13,332 bases of DNA from Ferruginibacter sp. (GTDB lineage Bacteria; Bacteroidota; Bacteroidia; Chitinophagales; Chitinophagaceae), in assembly GCA_018882645.1 (NCBI GenBank), contig VERM01000013.1, forward strand, positions 1 through 13,332, in the 5' to 3' direction. Below the pieces are notes generated by a model that was not told the origin of the DNA, did not search any database, and saw nothing but the letters and a program-made list of their open reading frames with translations. The translations under genes were made by a program, and so were the position numbers. This document shows, piece after piece, positions 6,829-13,332 of this stretch. Position 1 is the first letter of the stretch, and each line of letters starts with the position of its first letter.

Positions 6829-8745
6829 ATGAAAAAAACTGTCTTTTTTCTGCTGATCTTATCAATCAATACCAATGCTTATTCTCAGGTATTGATTTCT
6901 TACGGAAAAAGCGTTGTAAAAAAAGATGAATTCCTTCGGGCATACAACAAAAACAACACCAGGGTTACCGATAAGGAAAAATCGATTAGAGACTATGTGG
7001 AACTGTTTACGAATTTCAAACTAAAGGTTAAAGCAGCAGAGGAGTTGCGCATGGACACATCTGAACAAATGAAAGCGGATATAGATGGTTTCAGGCAACA
7101 AATAGAAGGCGGTTATTTGGAAGACACCGCATCAATGAAAATGCTGCAGGATCAGGCATTTGAAAGGAGCCAGAAGGATTTACATGTGTTACATTTTTTT
7201 ACTCCCGTAAATGAACCTGCTTCACCTAAAGACACAATGAATGCTTTTCAGCTTACAAAAGAATTACTTTCCCGACTGAAAACCGCTAATGATAAATATG
7301 ATGAGATTGTTCCGAATCCCATAATTAAATATGCCGATCTTGGATATGTGACGGCTTTCACTTTACCATATATATACGAAAACATTGTTTATGATTTAAG
7401 GGATGGTGATGTTTCCGAGCCTTTTCGTACCCGAAAAGGCTGGCACCTGTTTAAGGTGGTTGACATACGTAAGAATGCAGGGAAATGGAAGGTCGCCCAG
7501 ATATTATTTTCTATTCCTCCCAATGCTGATAAAAAAAAGATAAGTGAGGTTCAATCGCTGGCAGATTCTGTTTACAGCACTCTTAAAAAAGGGGAAGACT
7601 TTTCTTCTCTCGCGGCTGAATACAGCGAGGATAAGTTGACTTTTATGAATGGGGGAGAATTGGCTCCCTTCGGGACTGGCGTTTATGATCCGGTATTCGA
7701 ACAACAAGTATTTCAGCTCAAAAAAAACAACGAAATCACTGTTCCTTTCTTTACTTCATTTGGTATACATATTGTTAAGCGCCTTGATGTTACGCCAACG
7801 CCATCTGATAAAAAAGAGGAATCATTTGAAAGTTTTTTAAAAGAGAAAATTTTACAGGATACACGCGTTCAACTGAGTAAAGATAAATTCGCTGCAACTG
7901 TATTACTTAAAACAGGACTTAAAATTGTAAAAGGTATTAAAGAAACAGATTTATTCAGATACGCGGATTCTGTTAAAAGCAATCTTTCGGCGGGAACGGA
8001 GCGATTCTTGATCAGCAAAAAATCAATCATTCAGTTTAAAAAAGAATCCGTCAAGGGTGAAGAATGGCTCAATTTTATAAACAATTATTTTTCAGATCCC
8101 AATCATAAAAACGAGTCTAATTCTTTCCTTTGGAAAAAATTTCAGGCGATGACTGCTGTTGAATATTACCGTAAACATTTGGAAGAATACAGTCCCGAGT
8201 TTGTGTACCAGTTGCAGGAATTCAAGGAGGGAAATATGCTTTTTGAAATAATGGAAAAAAAAGTATGGGGAAGAGCCACCGAGGATACTGCGGGGTTAAG
8301 AAAACATTATGAGGCCAATAAAGAAAAATATATCTGGATGTCGAGCGCGGATATGATTGTCGTCAATGCCACATCAGAGGCTGCAGCAAAGGATGCCGCT
8401 GAGCGTCTTAAATCAGGCGCGGATTGGAGGGGCCTTTTAGAAAGCAGACAGGGAGAACTACAGGCCGACAGTGGGAGATATGAGCTTACACAAATCGAAC
8501 AAGGAACAAGTATTAAGCCGGTTGTTGGTGGCATTTCGCCTGTGATCAACAATGGAGACGGTACTTTCACATTGTACAAGTACATAAAAGTTTATAAAGG
8601 AGGTGAAATAAGAAATTTTGAAGATGCAAAAGGAATGGCAATCAATGACTATCAGGTGTTGTTGGAAAAAGAGTGGCTTGCTGAACTCAGAAAAAAATAT
8701 CCGGTAAAGGTCAACGATGCGGTGCTGAAAACGCTGCTGAAATAA
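6829..8745 (+). CDS. Exported PpiC/SurA-like peptidyl-prolyl isomerase with tandem parvulin domains
   Basis: A 638-residue protein with a signal peptide (residues 1-20, ending AYSQ) and a helical N-terminal region containing SYGKSVVKKDEFLRAYNKN, a start typical of Bacteroidota parvulin-type foldases. Two parvulin-like units follow. The first (about 117-213) has H122 in HVLHFF and GWHLFKV with H206. The second (about 220-320) is the better match (DFSSLAAEYSED, NGGELAPFG, VFQLKKNNEITVPFFTSFGIHIVKRL) and keeps H314, but the first histidine of the usual KVAHILI strand is Gln224. Residues about 490-620 may be a third, highly degenerate unit. The likely role is chaperoning or prolyl isomerisation of outer-membrane and secreted proteins in the periplasm. 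Gln224 leaves it uncertain how active the second domain is. The gene is cotranscribed with the thioredoxin-like gene by spacing (27 nt). Confidence 0.9.
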   Translation: MKKTVFFLLILSINTNAYSQVLISYGKSVVKKDEFLRAYNKNNTRVTDKEKSIRDYVELFTNFKLKVKAAEELRMDTSEQMKADIDGFRQQIEGGYLEDTASMKMLQDQAFERSQKDLHVLHFFTPVNEPASPKDTMNAFQLTKELLSRLKTANDKYDEIVPNPIIKYADLGYVTAFTLPYIYENIVYDLRDGDVSEPFRTRKGWHLFKVVDIRKNAGKWKVAQILFSIPPNADKKKISEVQSLADSVYSTLKKGEDFSSLAAEYSEDKLTFMNGGELAPFGTGVYDPVFEQQVFQLKKNNEITVPFFTSFGIHIVKRLDVTPTPSDKKEESFESFLKEKILQDTRVQLSKDKFAATVLLKTGLKIVKGIKETDLFRYADSVKSNLSAGTERFLISKKSIIQFKKESVKGEEWLNFINNYFSDPNHKNESNSFLWKKFQAMTAVEYYRKHLEEYSPEFVYQLQEFKEGNMLFEIMEKKVWGRATEDTAGLRKHYEANKEKYIWMSSADMIVVNATSEAAAKDAAERLKSGADWRGLLESRQGELQADSGRYELTQIEQGTSIKPVVGGISPVINNGDGTFTLYKYIKVYKGGEIRNFEDAKGMAINDYQVLLEKEWLAELRKKYPVKVNDAVLKTLLK

Positions 8746-8865
8746 GTGAAAAGGAATCCCGTATTCAATGTAGAATATCCATGAAGCAAACCATTCAAAT
8801 CATAGTCCAAAGTTAATTCCTCTTGATTTCCATGTATTTTTCTTCCAATCAGAAGTATAAAAAAC

Positions 8866-8882
8866 TTAGCAAATTTTGCTAA
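8866..8882. promoter_or_regulatory. Perfect 17-bp palindrome upstream of the recA promoter
   Basis: TTAGCAAA-T-TTTGCTAA has perfect 8-bp arms around a single central base. Its centre at 8874 lies about 50 nt upstream of the inferred recA transcription start and just upstream of the presumed -33 region. The shape and place fit a dimeric regulator binding site. It matches neither the proteobacterial LexA box (CTGT-N8-ACAG) nor the Gram-positive one (CGAAC...GTTCG). With a one-base loop and no adjacent T-run it is not a good terminator. Which protein binds it, if any, is unknown. Confidence 0.5.
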
Positions 8883-8887
8883 AATAA

Positions 8888-8919
8888 TTAGTGTTTATAA
8901 AAATATTCCTCTATCTTTG
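8888..8919 (+). promoter_or_regulatory. recA promoter, Bacteroidota type
   Basis: TATCTTTG at 8912-8919 matches the TAnnTTTG -7 consensus fully. TTAG at 8888-8891, 20 nt upstream, is a 3-of-4 match to the -33 TTTG. Transcription would begin near 8925, giving a leader of about 45-50 nt before the ATG at 8973. The leader is A-rich just before the start and has no Shine-Dalgarno sequence, as is usual in this phylum. Confidence 0.6.
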
Positions 8920-8972
8920 TGTTCGATTCTACATTTACACAGCATTTAGATACACCACTTAAAACAAAAAAC

Positions 8973-9971
8973 ATGAGCAACACAGAAAAACTTAAAGCGC
9001 TGAAATTAACTATTGACAAAATCGATAAAGATTTTGGAAAGGGTTCCGTAATGATGATGAACGAAAAAACCCAAATTGAACAGGGCGTTATTTCTACCGG
9101 ATCAATCGGTTTGGATGTAGCACTGGGAATTGGAGGATTGCCTAAGGGGCGAATTGTGGAAATTTACGGACCGGAATCTTCGGGAAAAACCACACTGGCT
9201 ACACATATAATAGCGGAGGCGCAAAAGAAGGGAGGCATCTGTGCTTTTATAGATGCGGAACACGCTTTTGATAGCGTATATGCGCAAAAGCTTGGAGTGG
9301 ATATAGACAATCTGCTGATATCTCAACCTGATTACGGAGAGCAGGCTTTGGAAATAGCAGACCGCCTTATTCTTTCTGGAGCATTGGATGTGGTTGTGAT
9401 TGATTCGGTGGCAGCGCTGGTGCCTAAAGGAGAACTCGAAGGGGAGATGGGAGATAGTAAAATGGGGCTACATGCCAGATTGATGAGCCAGGCATTAAGA
9501 AAATTAACGGCAACCATTGCTAAAACCAACAGCTGTTGCATTTTCATCAATCAACTCAGAGAAAAAATTGGTGTAATGTTTGGCAATCCCGAAACGACGA
9601 CAGGAGGCAATGCGCTTAAGTTTTATGCTTCCGTTCGTTTGGATATAAGGCGAATGGCACAAATAAAAGACGGCGATGAAGCCGTAGGAAATCATGTAAA
9701 AGTAAAAGTGGTTAAAAATAAAGTGGCTCCTCCTTTCCGTCAGGCAGAGTTTGACATCATCTATGGTGAAGGGATATCAAAAGTCGGAGAAATCATCGAT
9801 ATGGGAGTGGAGTTAGGTATTGTACAAAAAAGCGGCAGCTGGTTCAGCTATAATAACGATAAGCTCGGACAGGGAAGAGAGTCTGTAAAACAGCTTCTTA
9901 TTGACAACCCTGAAATGGCGAATGAAATAGAAGCAAAAATCAGAGAAAAAATAAAAGAACCACAGGCTTAA
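8973..9971 (+). CDS. recA: RecA recombinase
   Basis: ATP-dependent DNA strand-exchange protein for homologous recombination and repair; 332 residues from the ATG at 8973 ([10 protein letters not shown]). Visible signatures are Walker A GPESSGKT at 66-73, the same numbering as E. coli, Walker [11 protein letters not shown], the L1-region motif [23 protein letters not shown], and the L2 region [21 protein letters not shown] with [14 protein letters not shown] after it. The C-terminus ends [10 protein letters not shown] and lacks the long acidic tail of E. coli RecA. An upstream in-frame GTG at 8919 would add 18 residues ([18 protein letters not shown]), but it overlaps the promoter -7 box and the extension does not resemble RecA, so it was rejected. 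The gene is monocistronic: own promoter upstream, intrinsic terminator downstream. Confidence 0.98.
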   Translation: MSNTEKLKALKLTIDKIDKDFGKGSVMMMNEKTQIEQGVISTGSIGLDVALGIGGLPKGRIVEIYGPESSGKTTLATHIIAEAQKKGGICAFIDAEHAFDSVYAQKLGVDIDNLLISQPDYGEQALEIADRLILSGALDVVVIDSVAALVPKGELEGEMGDSKMGLHARLMSQALRKLTATIAKTNSCCIFINQLREKIGVMFGNPETTTGGNALKFYASVRLDIRRMAQIKDGDEAVGNHVKVKVVKNKVAPPFRQAEFDIIYGEGISKVGEIIDMGVELGIVQKSGSWFSYNNDKLGQGRESVKQLLIDNPEMANEIEAKIREKIKEPQA

Positions 9972-10027
9972 ATAATATCTCTTGCCGCGGGTTAAAAATT
10001 TTTGTTTTGGGTTAGTTAAGTATTATC

Positions 10028-10055
10028 ACCGTCTTTTTCTAAGGACGGTTTTTTA
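10028..10055 (+). terminator. Intrinsic terminator of recA
   Basis: ACCGTCTTT (10028-10036) pairs with AAGGACGGT (10041-10049) around a TTCT tetraloop: a 9-bp stem with one T-G wobble, followed directly by a run of Ts to 10054. It lies 57 nt after the recA stop. There is no U-run on the opposite strand, so it serves recA only. Confidence 0.9.
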
Positions 10056-10141
10056 TTATGGCTTTTTTAGGCTGAGCCTTGTTGGAAAGAGAATGGTTAA
10101 ATTGCAAGCTTAAAATTATAAGTAGAAGATAAAAATATAAT

Positions 10142-11032
10142 TTGAAAAAAAACATACTTCCGCATCTGGCTCTTTTAGGAACAAATCTTTTTTTTGGAAT
10201 CAATTTATCTGCAGCTAAATATCTGATAGACAACGGGCTTGTTAAGGCTTTTGGTCTTAATTTAATCCGAATTGGTGTAACCGCTTTGCTATTATGGGTT
10301 GTAGGGCTTTTTCGAAATAGAGCATTGAAAATAAAAAAGAAAGACTTTTTGCGATTCGTGCTTTGTGCAGTTACGGGCATTGTAATCAACCAGCTGTTAT
10401 TTATAAAGGGATTGTCGCTTACATTTTCTATTCACGCCGGTTTGTTAATGCTTATTACACCTATTTTAATATCCATTATTGCAGCCTGGATACTGAAAGA
10501 AAAACTCTCTTCCAATAAAATGCTAGGTTTGGGTTTAGGATTTGTTGGTGCGGCAGTTTTGATTGGATCAAAGGCTCAATCCGGAGATTCAACGAATATG
10601 GTTTTGGGTGATTTTCTTATCATCATAAACGCAATTTCATACACGATTTATTTTATTCTTGTCAAACCACTGATGGAGCGATACAGACCTGTTGATGTGA
10701 TTAAAATAATATTTACAATGGGACTTGTATTGGCAATGCCTTTTTGCTGGACTGAATTCAAAACAACGGCATGGGATCAGTTTACTACAACATCATGGAT
10801 ATTGTTGTTGCTCGTTGTTTTTTGCGGAACTTTTTTGGCATATCTTTTTAATATTTACGGAATCAAAAAACTTGGCGCTTCGGTTGCCGGAGCGTACATT
10901 TATTCGCAACCCGCATTTGCCACCATCATTGCAGTTATATTTTTAAATGAGGAAATAGAAATCTATAAAATCATTGCAGCCATTTTTATATTTAGCGGAG
11001 TTTACCTGGCGAACAGAAAACAGCATAGATAG
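10142..11032 (+). CDS. EamA-family (drug/metabolite transporter superfamily) permease
   Basis: A 296-residue, highly hydrophobic inner-membrane protein with about ten predicted membrane segments in two EamA repeats (about 5-140 and 150-290). Family signatures include LLGTNLFFGINLSAAKYLI in the first segment, LTFSIHAGLLMLITPILISIIAA ending repeat one, and GAYIYSQPAFATIIAVIFLNEE ending repeat two, the usual place of the substrate-path proline. The family exports or imports varied metabolites and the substrate cannot be assigned. The start is TTG at 10142: an in-frame TAA lies four codons upstream, no ATG is near, and MKKNILPHLALLG fits the usual N-terminus. The gene follows the recA terminator and ends 10 nt from the convergent phosphatase gene. 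No clear promoter was found. Confidence 0.92.
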   Translation: MKKNILPHLALLGTNLFFGINLSAAKYLIDNGLVKAFGLNLIRIGVTALLLWVVGLFRNRALKIKKKDFLRFVLCAVTGIVINQLLFIKGLSLTFSIHAGLLMLITPILISIIAAWILKEKLSSNKMLGLGLGFVGAAVLIGSKAQSGDSTNMVLGDFLIIINAISYTIYFILVKPLMERYRPVDVIKIIFTMGLVLAMPFCWTEFKTTAWDQFTTTSWILLLLVVFCGTFLAYLFNIYGIKKLGASVAGAYIYSQPAFATIIAVIFLNEEIEIYKIIAAIFIFSGVYLANRKQHR

Positions 11033-11042
11033 TTATCTTAAC

Positions 11043-11555
11043 TTATGCCAAAGGATTGCTTTGGTTCAGTCTGGGATAATCGAAGAAAACAAATCGTTTA
11101 TTTGCTCCTGCAAATTTGTCCCATGCTTCAATATCTGCTTCAATGCAAAAAACCCCACAGGTAGGCATATTGTCAATTGTTAGATCCGGAATGAGAGTAT
11201 TCACATATTCGGTGACTCCCGGATTGTGAGTAAAGACAGCAACGTTGTTGTGTTTATTATCAACCGAACCAATAACTTTTTCTATTGTTTCGGGAGAAGC
11301 ATGGTACAACCGATCTAAAAAAATTATTTTTTTATTCTCAACACCATAAGCAGCAGAAAAAAATTTGCAGGTTTCTTTAGCTCTTACAGCAGAGCTACTT
11401 ACAAATAAATCAATAGTACAGTTGCGATCCAAAATTCTCTTTGCCATTACAGGCGCATCCCGTTTGCCTCTTTCATTTAAAGGCCTTTCAAAATCGGTAA
11501 TATCGTAATTATCCCAGCTGCTTTTTGCGTGACGGATAATATAGGCTGTTTTCAT
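11043..11555 (-). CDS. SixA-type histidine phosphatase family protein
   Basis: A 170-residue member of the histidine phosphatase (phosphoglycerate mutase-like) superfamily of SixA size. The active site is complete: R8-H9 in IIRHAKSSW (H9 being the phospho-accepting histidine), R58 in SSSAVRAKET, the acid region YHASPETIE (E89), and H110 in VFTHNPGVTEYVN. The RHAKSSW start and the short length fit the SixA subgroup, whose E. coli member dephosphorylates phosphohistidine on signalling or PTS-type proteins; the substrate here is not known. It follows the chagasin-like gene by 33 nt and is probably read from the same transcript. It converges on the EamA permease gene with only 10 nt between stops and no visible terminator. 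Confidence 0.93.
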   Translation of the reverse strand: MKTAYIIRHAKSSWDNYDITDFERPLNERGKRDAPVMAKRILDRNCTIDLFVSSSAVRAKETCKFFSAAYGVENKKIIFLDRLYHASPETIEKVIGSVDNKHNNVAVFTHNPGVTEYVNTLIPDLTIDNMPTCGVFCIEADIEAWDKFAGANKRFVFFDYPRLNQSNPLA

Positions 11556-11588
11556 CTGGCTACTATTTTAACAGGTTTTTTTGCAAAT

Positions 11589-12023
11589 TTATTTATCAAC
11601 GATTTTTATTGTGAAAGAAACAGCCTTCCATGGAACACCTTGACCGTGTCTTCCGTAATGCATAACAACCGTGTTCGTTCCCGATTTTACAGCCTTGTAA
11701 ATCCAAAACCTTGTACCACCAACACCAGGTGTGTTTGGTACTCTATTTGGATCTGTTTTGAAAGAAGTATTTTTTTTAGAAAATAAAATAGAGTCTATTG
11801 ATTTGATGAATTGCCACGATGCACCGGTGCTCGGATTCTCCCCCAGTTTAATGGTTAACCTTCCGTTTTTTTTTAAATAGAAAACCCCTTTTGTATCTTT
11901 CTCAGTGATTAATAATGATTTTGATGCTTTCCTATTTGAATCAGAAACAGGTGTTACTGATTGTCCAAATGCAATATTTGAATTCAAAAGAAAGAAAAAG
12001 TAAAAAATCGCTAATCTCCACAT
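11589..12023 (-). CDS. Exported chagasin-family (I42) cysteine-protease inhibitor
   Basis: A 144-residue protein with an N-terminal signal peptide (about 1-20, cleavage near FGQ) and an I42 inhibitor domain (about 38-144). The three inhibitor loops can be recognised: NPSTGASW for the NPTTGY-type loop, TPGVGGTRFWIYKA for the GxGG loop, and GVPWKAVSFTIKI for the RPW-type loop, with the Arg replaced by Val. Chagasins block papain-like cysteine proteases by inserting these loops in the active-site cleft. As an exported protein it would act in the periplasm or at the surface, against the cell's own secreted proteases or foreign ones (inference). The gene starts 21 nt from the hairpin ending the upstream T9SS gene and is followed by the phosphatase gene. 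Confidence 0.85.
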   Translation of the reverse strand: MWRLAIFYFFFLLNSNIAFGQSVTPVSDSNRKASKSLLITEKDTKGVFYLKKNGRLTIKLGENPSTGASWQFIKSIDSILFSKKNTSFKTDPNRVPNTPGVGGTRFWIYKAVKSGTNTVVMHYGRHGQGVPWKAVSFTIKIVDK

Positions 12024-12044
12024 AAAAAAATTTATGATAAAATA

Positions 12045-12070
12045 AGGGCGCCGAAAAAATAAGGCGCCCT
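12045..12070 (-). terminator. Strong GC-rich intrinsic terminator after the T9SS-protein gene
   Basis: On the minus strand AGGGCGCC (12070-12063) pairs perfectly with GGCGCCCT (12052-12045) across a 10-base loop, and a T-rich stretch (TATTTTATC) follows. The hairpin stands out in AT-rich surroundings. It lies 18 nt past the stop at 12089. There is no T-run on the plus-strand side. Confidence 0.85.
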
Positions 12071-12088
12071 GACGGTAAAAGAAAAATA

Positions 12089-13332
12089 TTAAAGCTTGTT
12101 GATTTTCGTGTTAATAGTTTCAGATTCTAATTGAATAGATAGAATATAAGACCCTCTTGACACCTGGTTCATTGGAATTTCTATAACATTGCTTCCGGCA
12201 ACCACATTGATTGTTCTTGTGAATATTTTTTTGCCACCAAGGTCTGTTAGAACCAACATCGCTCTTTCATTTTTTTCCGCATCAATCAGCAGCTTCATTG
12301 ATGAGGGAACGGGGTTAGGAGTGACAATTAACTCGGCAAGTCCCGTATTCTTGATATTTCTGATTTGACTGTATTTGTAGAAGCTGCTGTTTTCAACTAT
12401 TCGTAACCTATAGTAATTGGTTCCCTTCTCCGGATAAAGATCTGCATAAGAGTAAGATTGAGCAGTAACGGCGCTTTCCGTAGCTGATATTTCGGCGAGA
12501 GACTTAAAGTTTTTTCCATCTGTGCTGCGTTCTACAATGAATCCTTTCATGCGCAATTGCGTTGTTGCTGTCCACTGAAGGCTGTTGGCTTTTCCGTTTC
12601 TCCTCGCAGTAAAATTCAATAACTTAACTGATAAAGGACCGGCGAAATTGAGATTGATGTCGTCCAATCCAATTGAATTTCCATTTTTGCTTACACCCTC
12701 AAAACCGATTTGAATGGTTTGTCCATTATATGCGGATAAATCGACTATGCTTTCTTTCCAGACCGGAGTCGGCTGAAGTGCATCATATCTTGCCAAACCG
12801 GCCACCCTTGTCCATGTAAGCCCCTTATCGGCTGTAACTACAAGATACACGCTATCTTCATTGGAAGATAGTAAATCATCATGGCTTGTCCAAAAGCTGA
12901 TGGTAGTGATAGGAGGTGTAGCGGGGTTTGTAATTTCAGGCATTTGTATACAGTTGCTGTATAATCTGCTGACACTGCCTGTTGCGCCCGAATAGCTGTT
13001 AAAAAGATAAAACTGATTGCCCGGAGATCGGGGTTGTAATGGTTGTGTCTGAACAGGATTGGAGTAGCTGCCTGTTTGTAGTGACCACAATTGATTTGAA
13101 CCAGATAGTGTTTCAACATATGGCAATACCGTTGATGGAGATTCAAAGTTTTCCGAAATGGGATAAGAACCAATAGATGTTGCTGTTATTATTGAGCTTA
13201 GAAGCGTATCATTCAGACGGTTGTTGTCGCCGGAAAACTTAAGAACTGCGGATTGTTGATTGGTGCCGGCATCATTTAATCCAATTCCTTTAAATGTGTA
13301 TGTTACAGTGGCGCCCGGCAAAATCGGAGAAG
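12089..13332 (-). CDS. T9SS-secreted surface protein, C-terminal part (N-terminus outside window)
   Basis: At least 414 codons of a secreted protein; the frame stays open to the window edge, where it reads SPILPGATVTYTF, so the true start lies beyond. Visible parts, numbered from the TTG at 13321, are a beta-rich stretch with a MAM/choice-of-anchor-J-like domain (about 50-230: ENFES, ISFWTSHDD, VYLVVTADKGLTWTRV, VDLSAYNGQTIQIGFEG, IGLDDINLNF). A fibronectin-like unit common in Bacteroidota surface proteins follows (about 232-325: LLNFTARRNG, LQWTATTQ, FIVERSTDGKNF, YYRLRIVE). The last 78 residues are a type A T9SS C-terminal sorting domain (VTPNPVPSSM to the end, with SRGSYILSIQLESETINTKINKL-type closing strands). 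That domain directs export through the outer membrane and surface attachment. The cargo function is unknown; adhesion or substrate binding is a guess. Confidence 0.92.
   Translation of the reverse strand, partial: SPILPGATVTYTFKGIGLNDAGTNQQSAVLKFSGDNNRLNDTLLSSIITATSIGSYPISENFESPSTVLPYVETLSGSNQLWSLQTGSYSNPVQTQPLQPRSPGNQFYLFNSYSGATGSVSRLYSNCIQMPEITNPATPPITTISFWTSHDDLLSSNEDSVYLVVTADKGLTWTRVAGLARYDALQPTPVWKESIVDLSAYNGQTIQIGFEGVSKNGNSIGLDDINLNFAGPLSVKLLNFTARRNGKANSLQWTATTQLRMKGFIVERSTDGKNFKSLAEISATESAVTAQSYSYADLYPEKGTNYYRLRIVENSSFYKYSQIRNIKNTGLAELIVTPNPVPSSMKLLIDAEKNERAMLVLTDLGGKKIFTRTINVVAGSNVIEIPMNQVSRGSYILSIQLESETINTKINKL

Larger units (their letters stand above)
8746..8972. other. 227-nt intergenic region between the PPIase gene and recA
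   Basis: It holds the palindrome at 8866-8882, the recA promoter at 8888-8919 and the recA leader. The first 120 nt contain no convincing terminator for the PPIase operon: only a weak 5-bp inverted repeat (TATTC...GAATA) near 8762-8777 and no T-run. No credible small ORF was found here. Confidence 0.7.

Noticed and set aside
8762..8777. TATTC...GAATA inverted repeat after the PPIase gene, considered as a terminator
   Set aside because: Only five AT-rich pairs and no T-run behind it.
8919..8972. 18-residue N-terminal extension of RecA from a GTG
   Set aside because: It overlaps the promoter -7 box and the added sequence is unlike RecA; the ATG at 8973 is the better start.
10069..10079. AGGCT-G-AGCCT palindrome between recA and the permease
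   Set aside because: Short, with a one-base centre; no promoter next to it and the loop is too small for a hairpin. Probably chance.
10039..10389. 116-codon minus-strand frame after recA
   Set aside because: It is antisense to the recA terminator and the start of the EamA permease gene, with a lysine- and proline-rich product of no known type.
1..13332. Mobile elements, CRISPR, toxin-antitoxin, phage-defence genes, tRNA or rRNA
   Set aside because: No transposase, regular repeat array, attachment-like direct repeats or defence domains were seen, and every long frame is explained by ordinary cellular families.

Overview
The window reads as a stretch of chromosome from a member of the Bacteroidota, most likely Chitinophagales/Chitinophagaceae-like. 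Four things support this. The DNA is AT-rich and its ribosome-binding regions are A-rich without Shine-Dalgarno sequences. Promoter-like TAnnTTTG (-7) boxes lie upstream of cysS and recA. The families are typical of the phylum: a type IX secretion (T9SS) sorting domain, a TlpA-like protein with an N-terminal DUF4369-type region, a multi-domain parvulin, and a rhomboid pair beside an EEP-family gene. The RecA, CysRS and RlmD-like sequences are also of Bacteroidota type. The genus assignment is inference. No mobile element, CRISPR array, tRNA or rRNA was seen, and all genes inside the window look intact.

Layout. Positions 1-862 (minus) hold the N-terminal 287 codons of cysS, cut by the window edge. 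Positions 944-5195 (minus) hold a tightly spaced run in transcription order: an RlmD/RumA-type 23S rRNA uracil methyltransferase (GTG start), a canonical rhomboid protease, a second rhomboid that has lost its catalytic serine, and a membrane-anchored endonuclease/exonuclease/phosphatase-fold protein. The gaps are 23, 24 and 23 nt. Positions 5302-8745 (plus) hold an envelope-folding pair: an exported thioredoxin-like protein with a CGHC active site and an exported PpiC/SurA-like peptidyl-prolyl isomerase. Positions 8866-10055 form a self-contained recA unit with a palindrome, a promoter, the gene and an intrinsic terminator. Positions 10142-11032 (plus) encode an EamA/DMT transporter with a TTG start. 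It converges on a minus-strand pair at 11043-12023, a SixA-type histidine phosphatase preceded by an exported chagasin-family (I42) cysteine-protease inhibitor. Positions 12089-13332 (minus) carry the C-terminal part of a large T9SS-secreted surface protein, closed by a strong GC-rich terminator.

How the genes fit together. Most are housekeeping genes for translation, rRNA modification and recombination. An envelope theme recurs: thiol redox and prolyl isomerisation, two rhomboids, an EEP domain predicted outside the membrane, a T9SS cargo protein and an exported protease inhibitor. I do not see a clearly new multi-gene system. The points most worth a second look are the active/inactive rhomboid pair with its predicted extracytoplasmic EEP partner, and a perfect 17-bp palindrome just upstream of the recA promoter.
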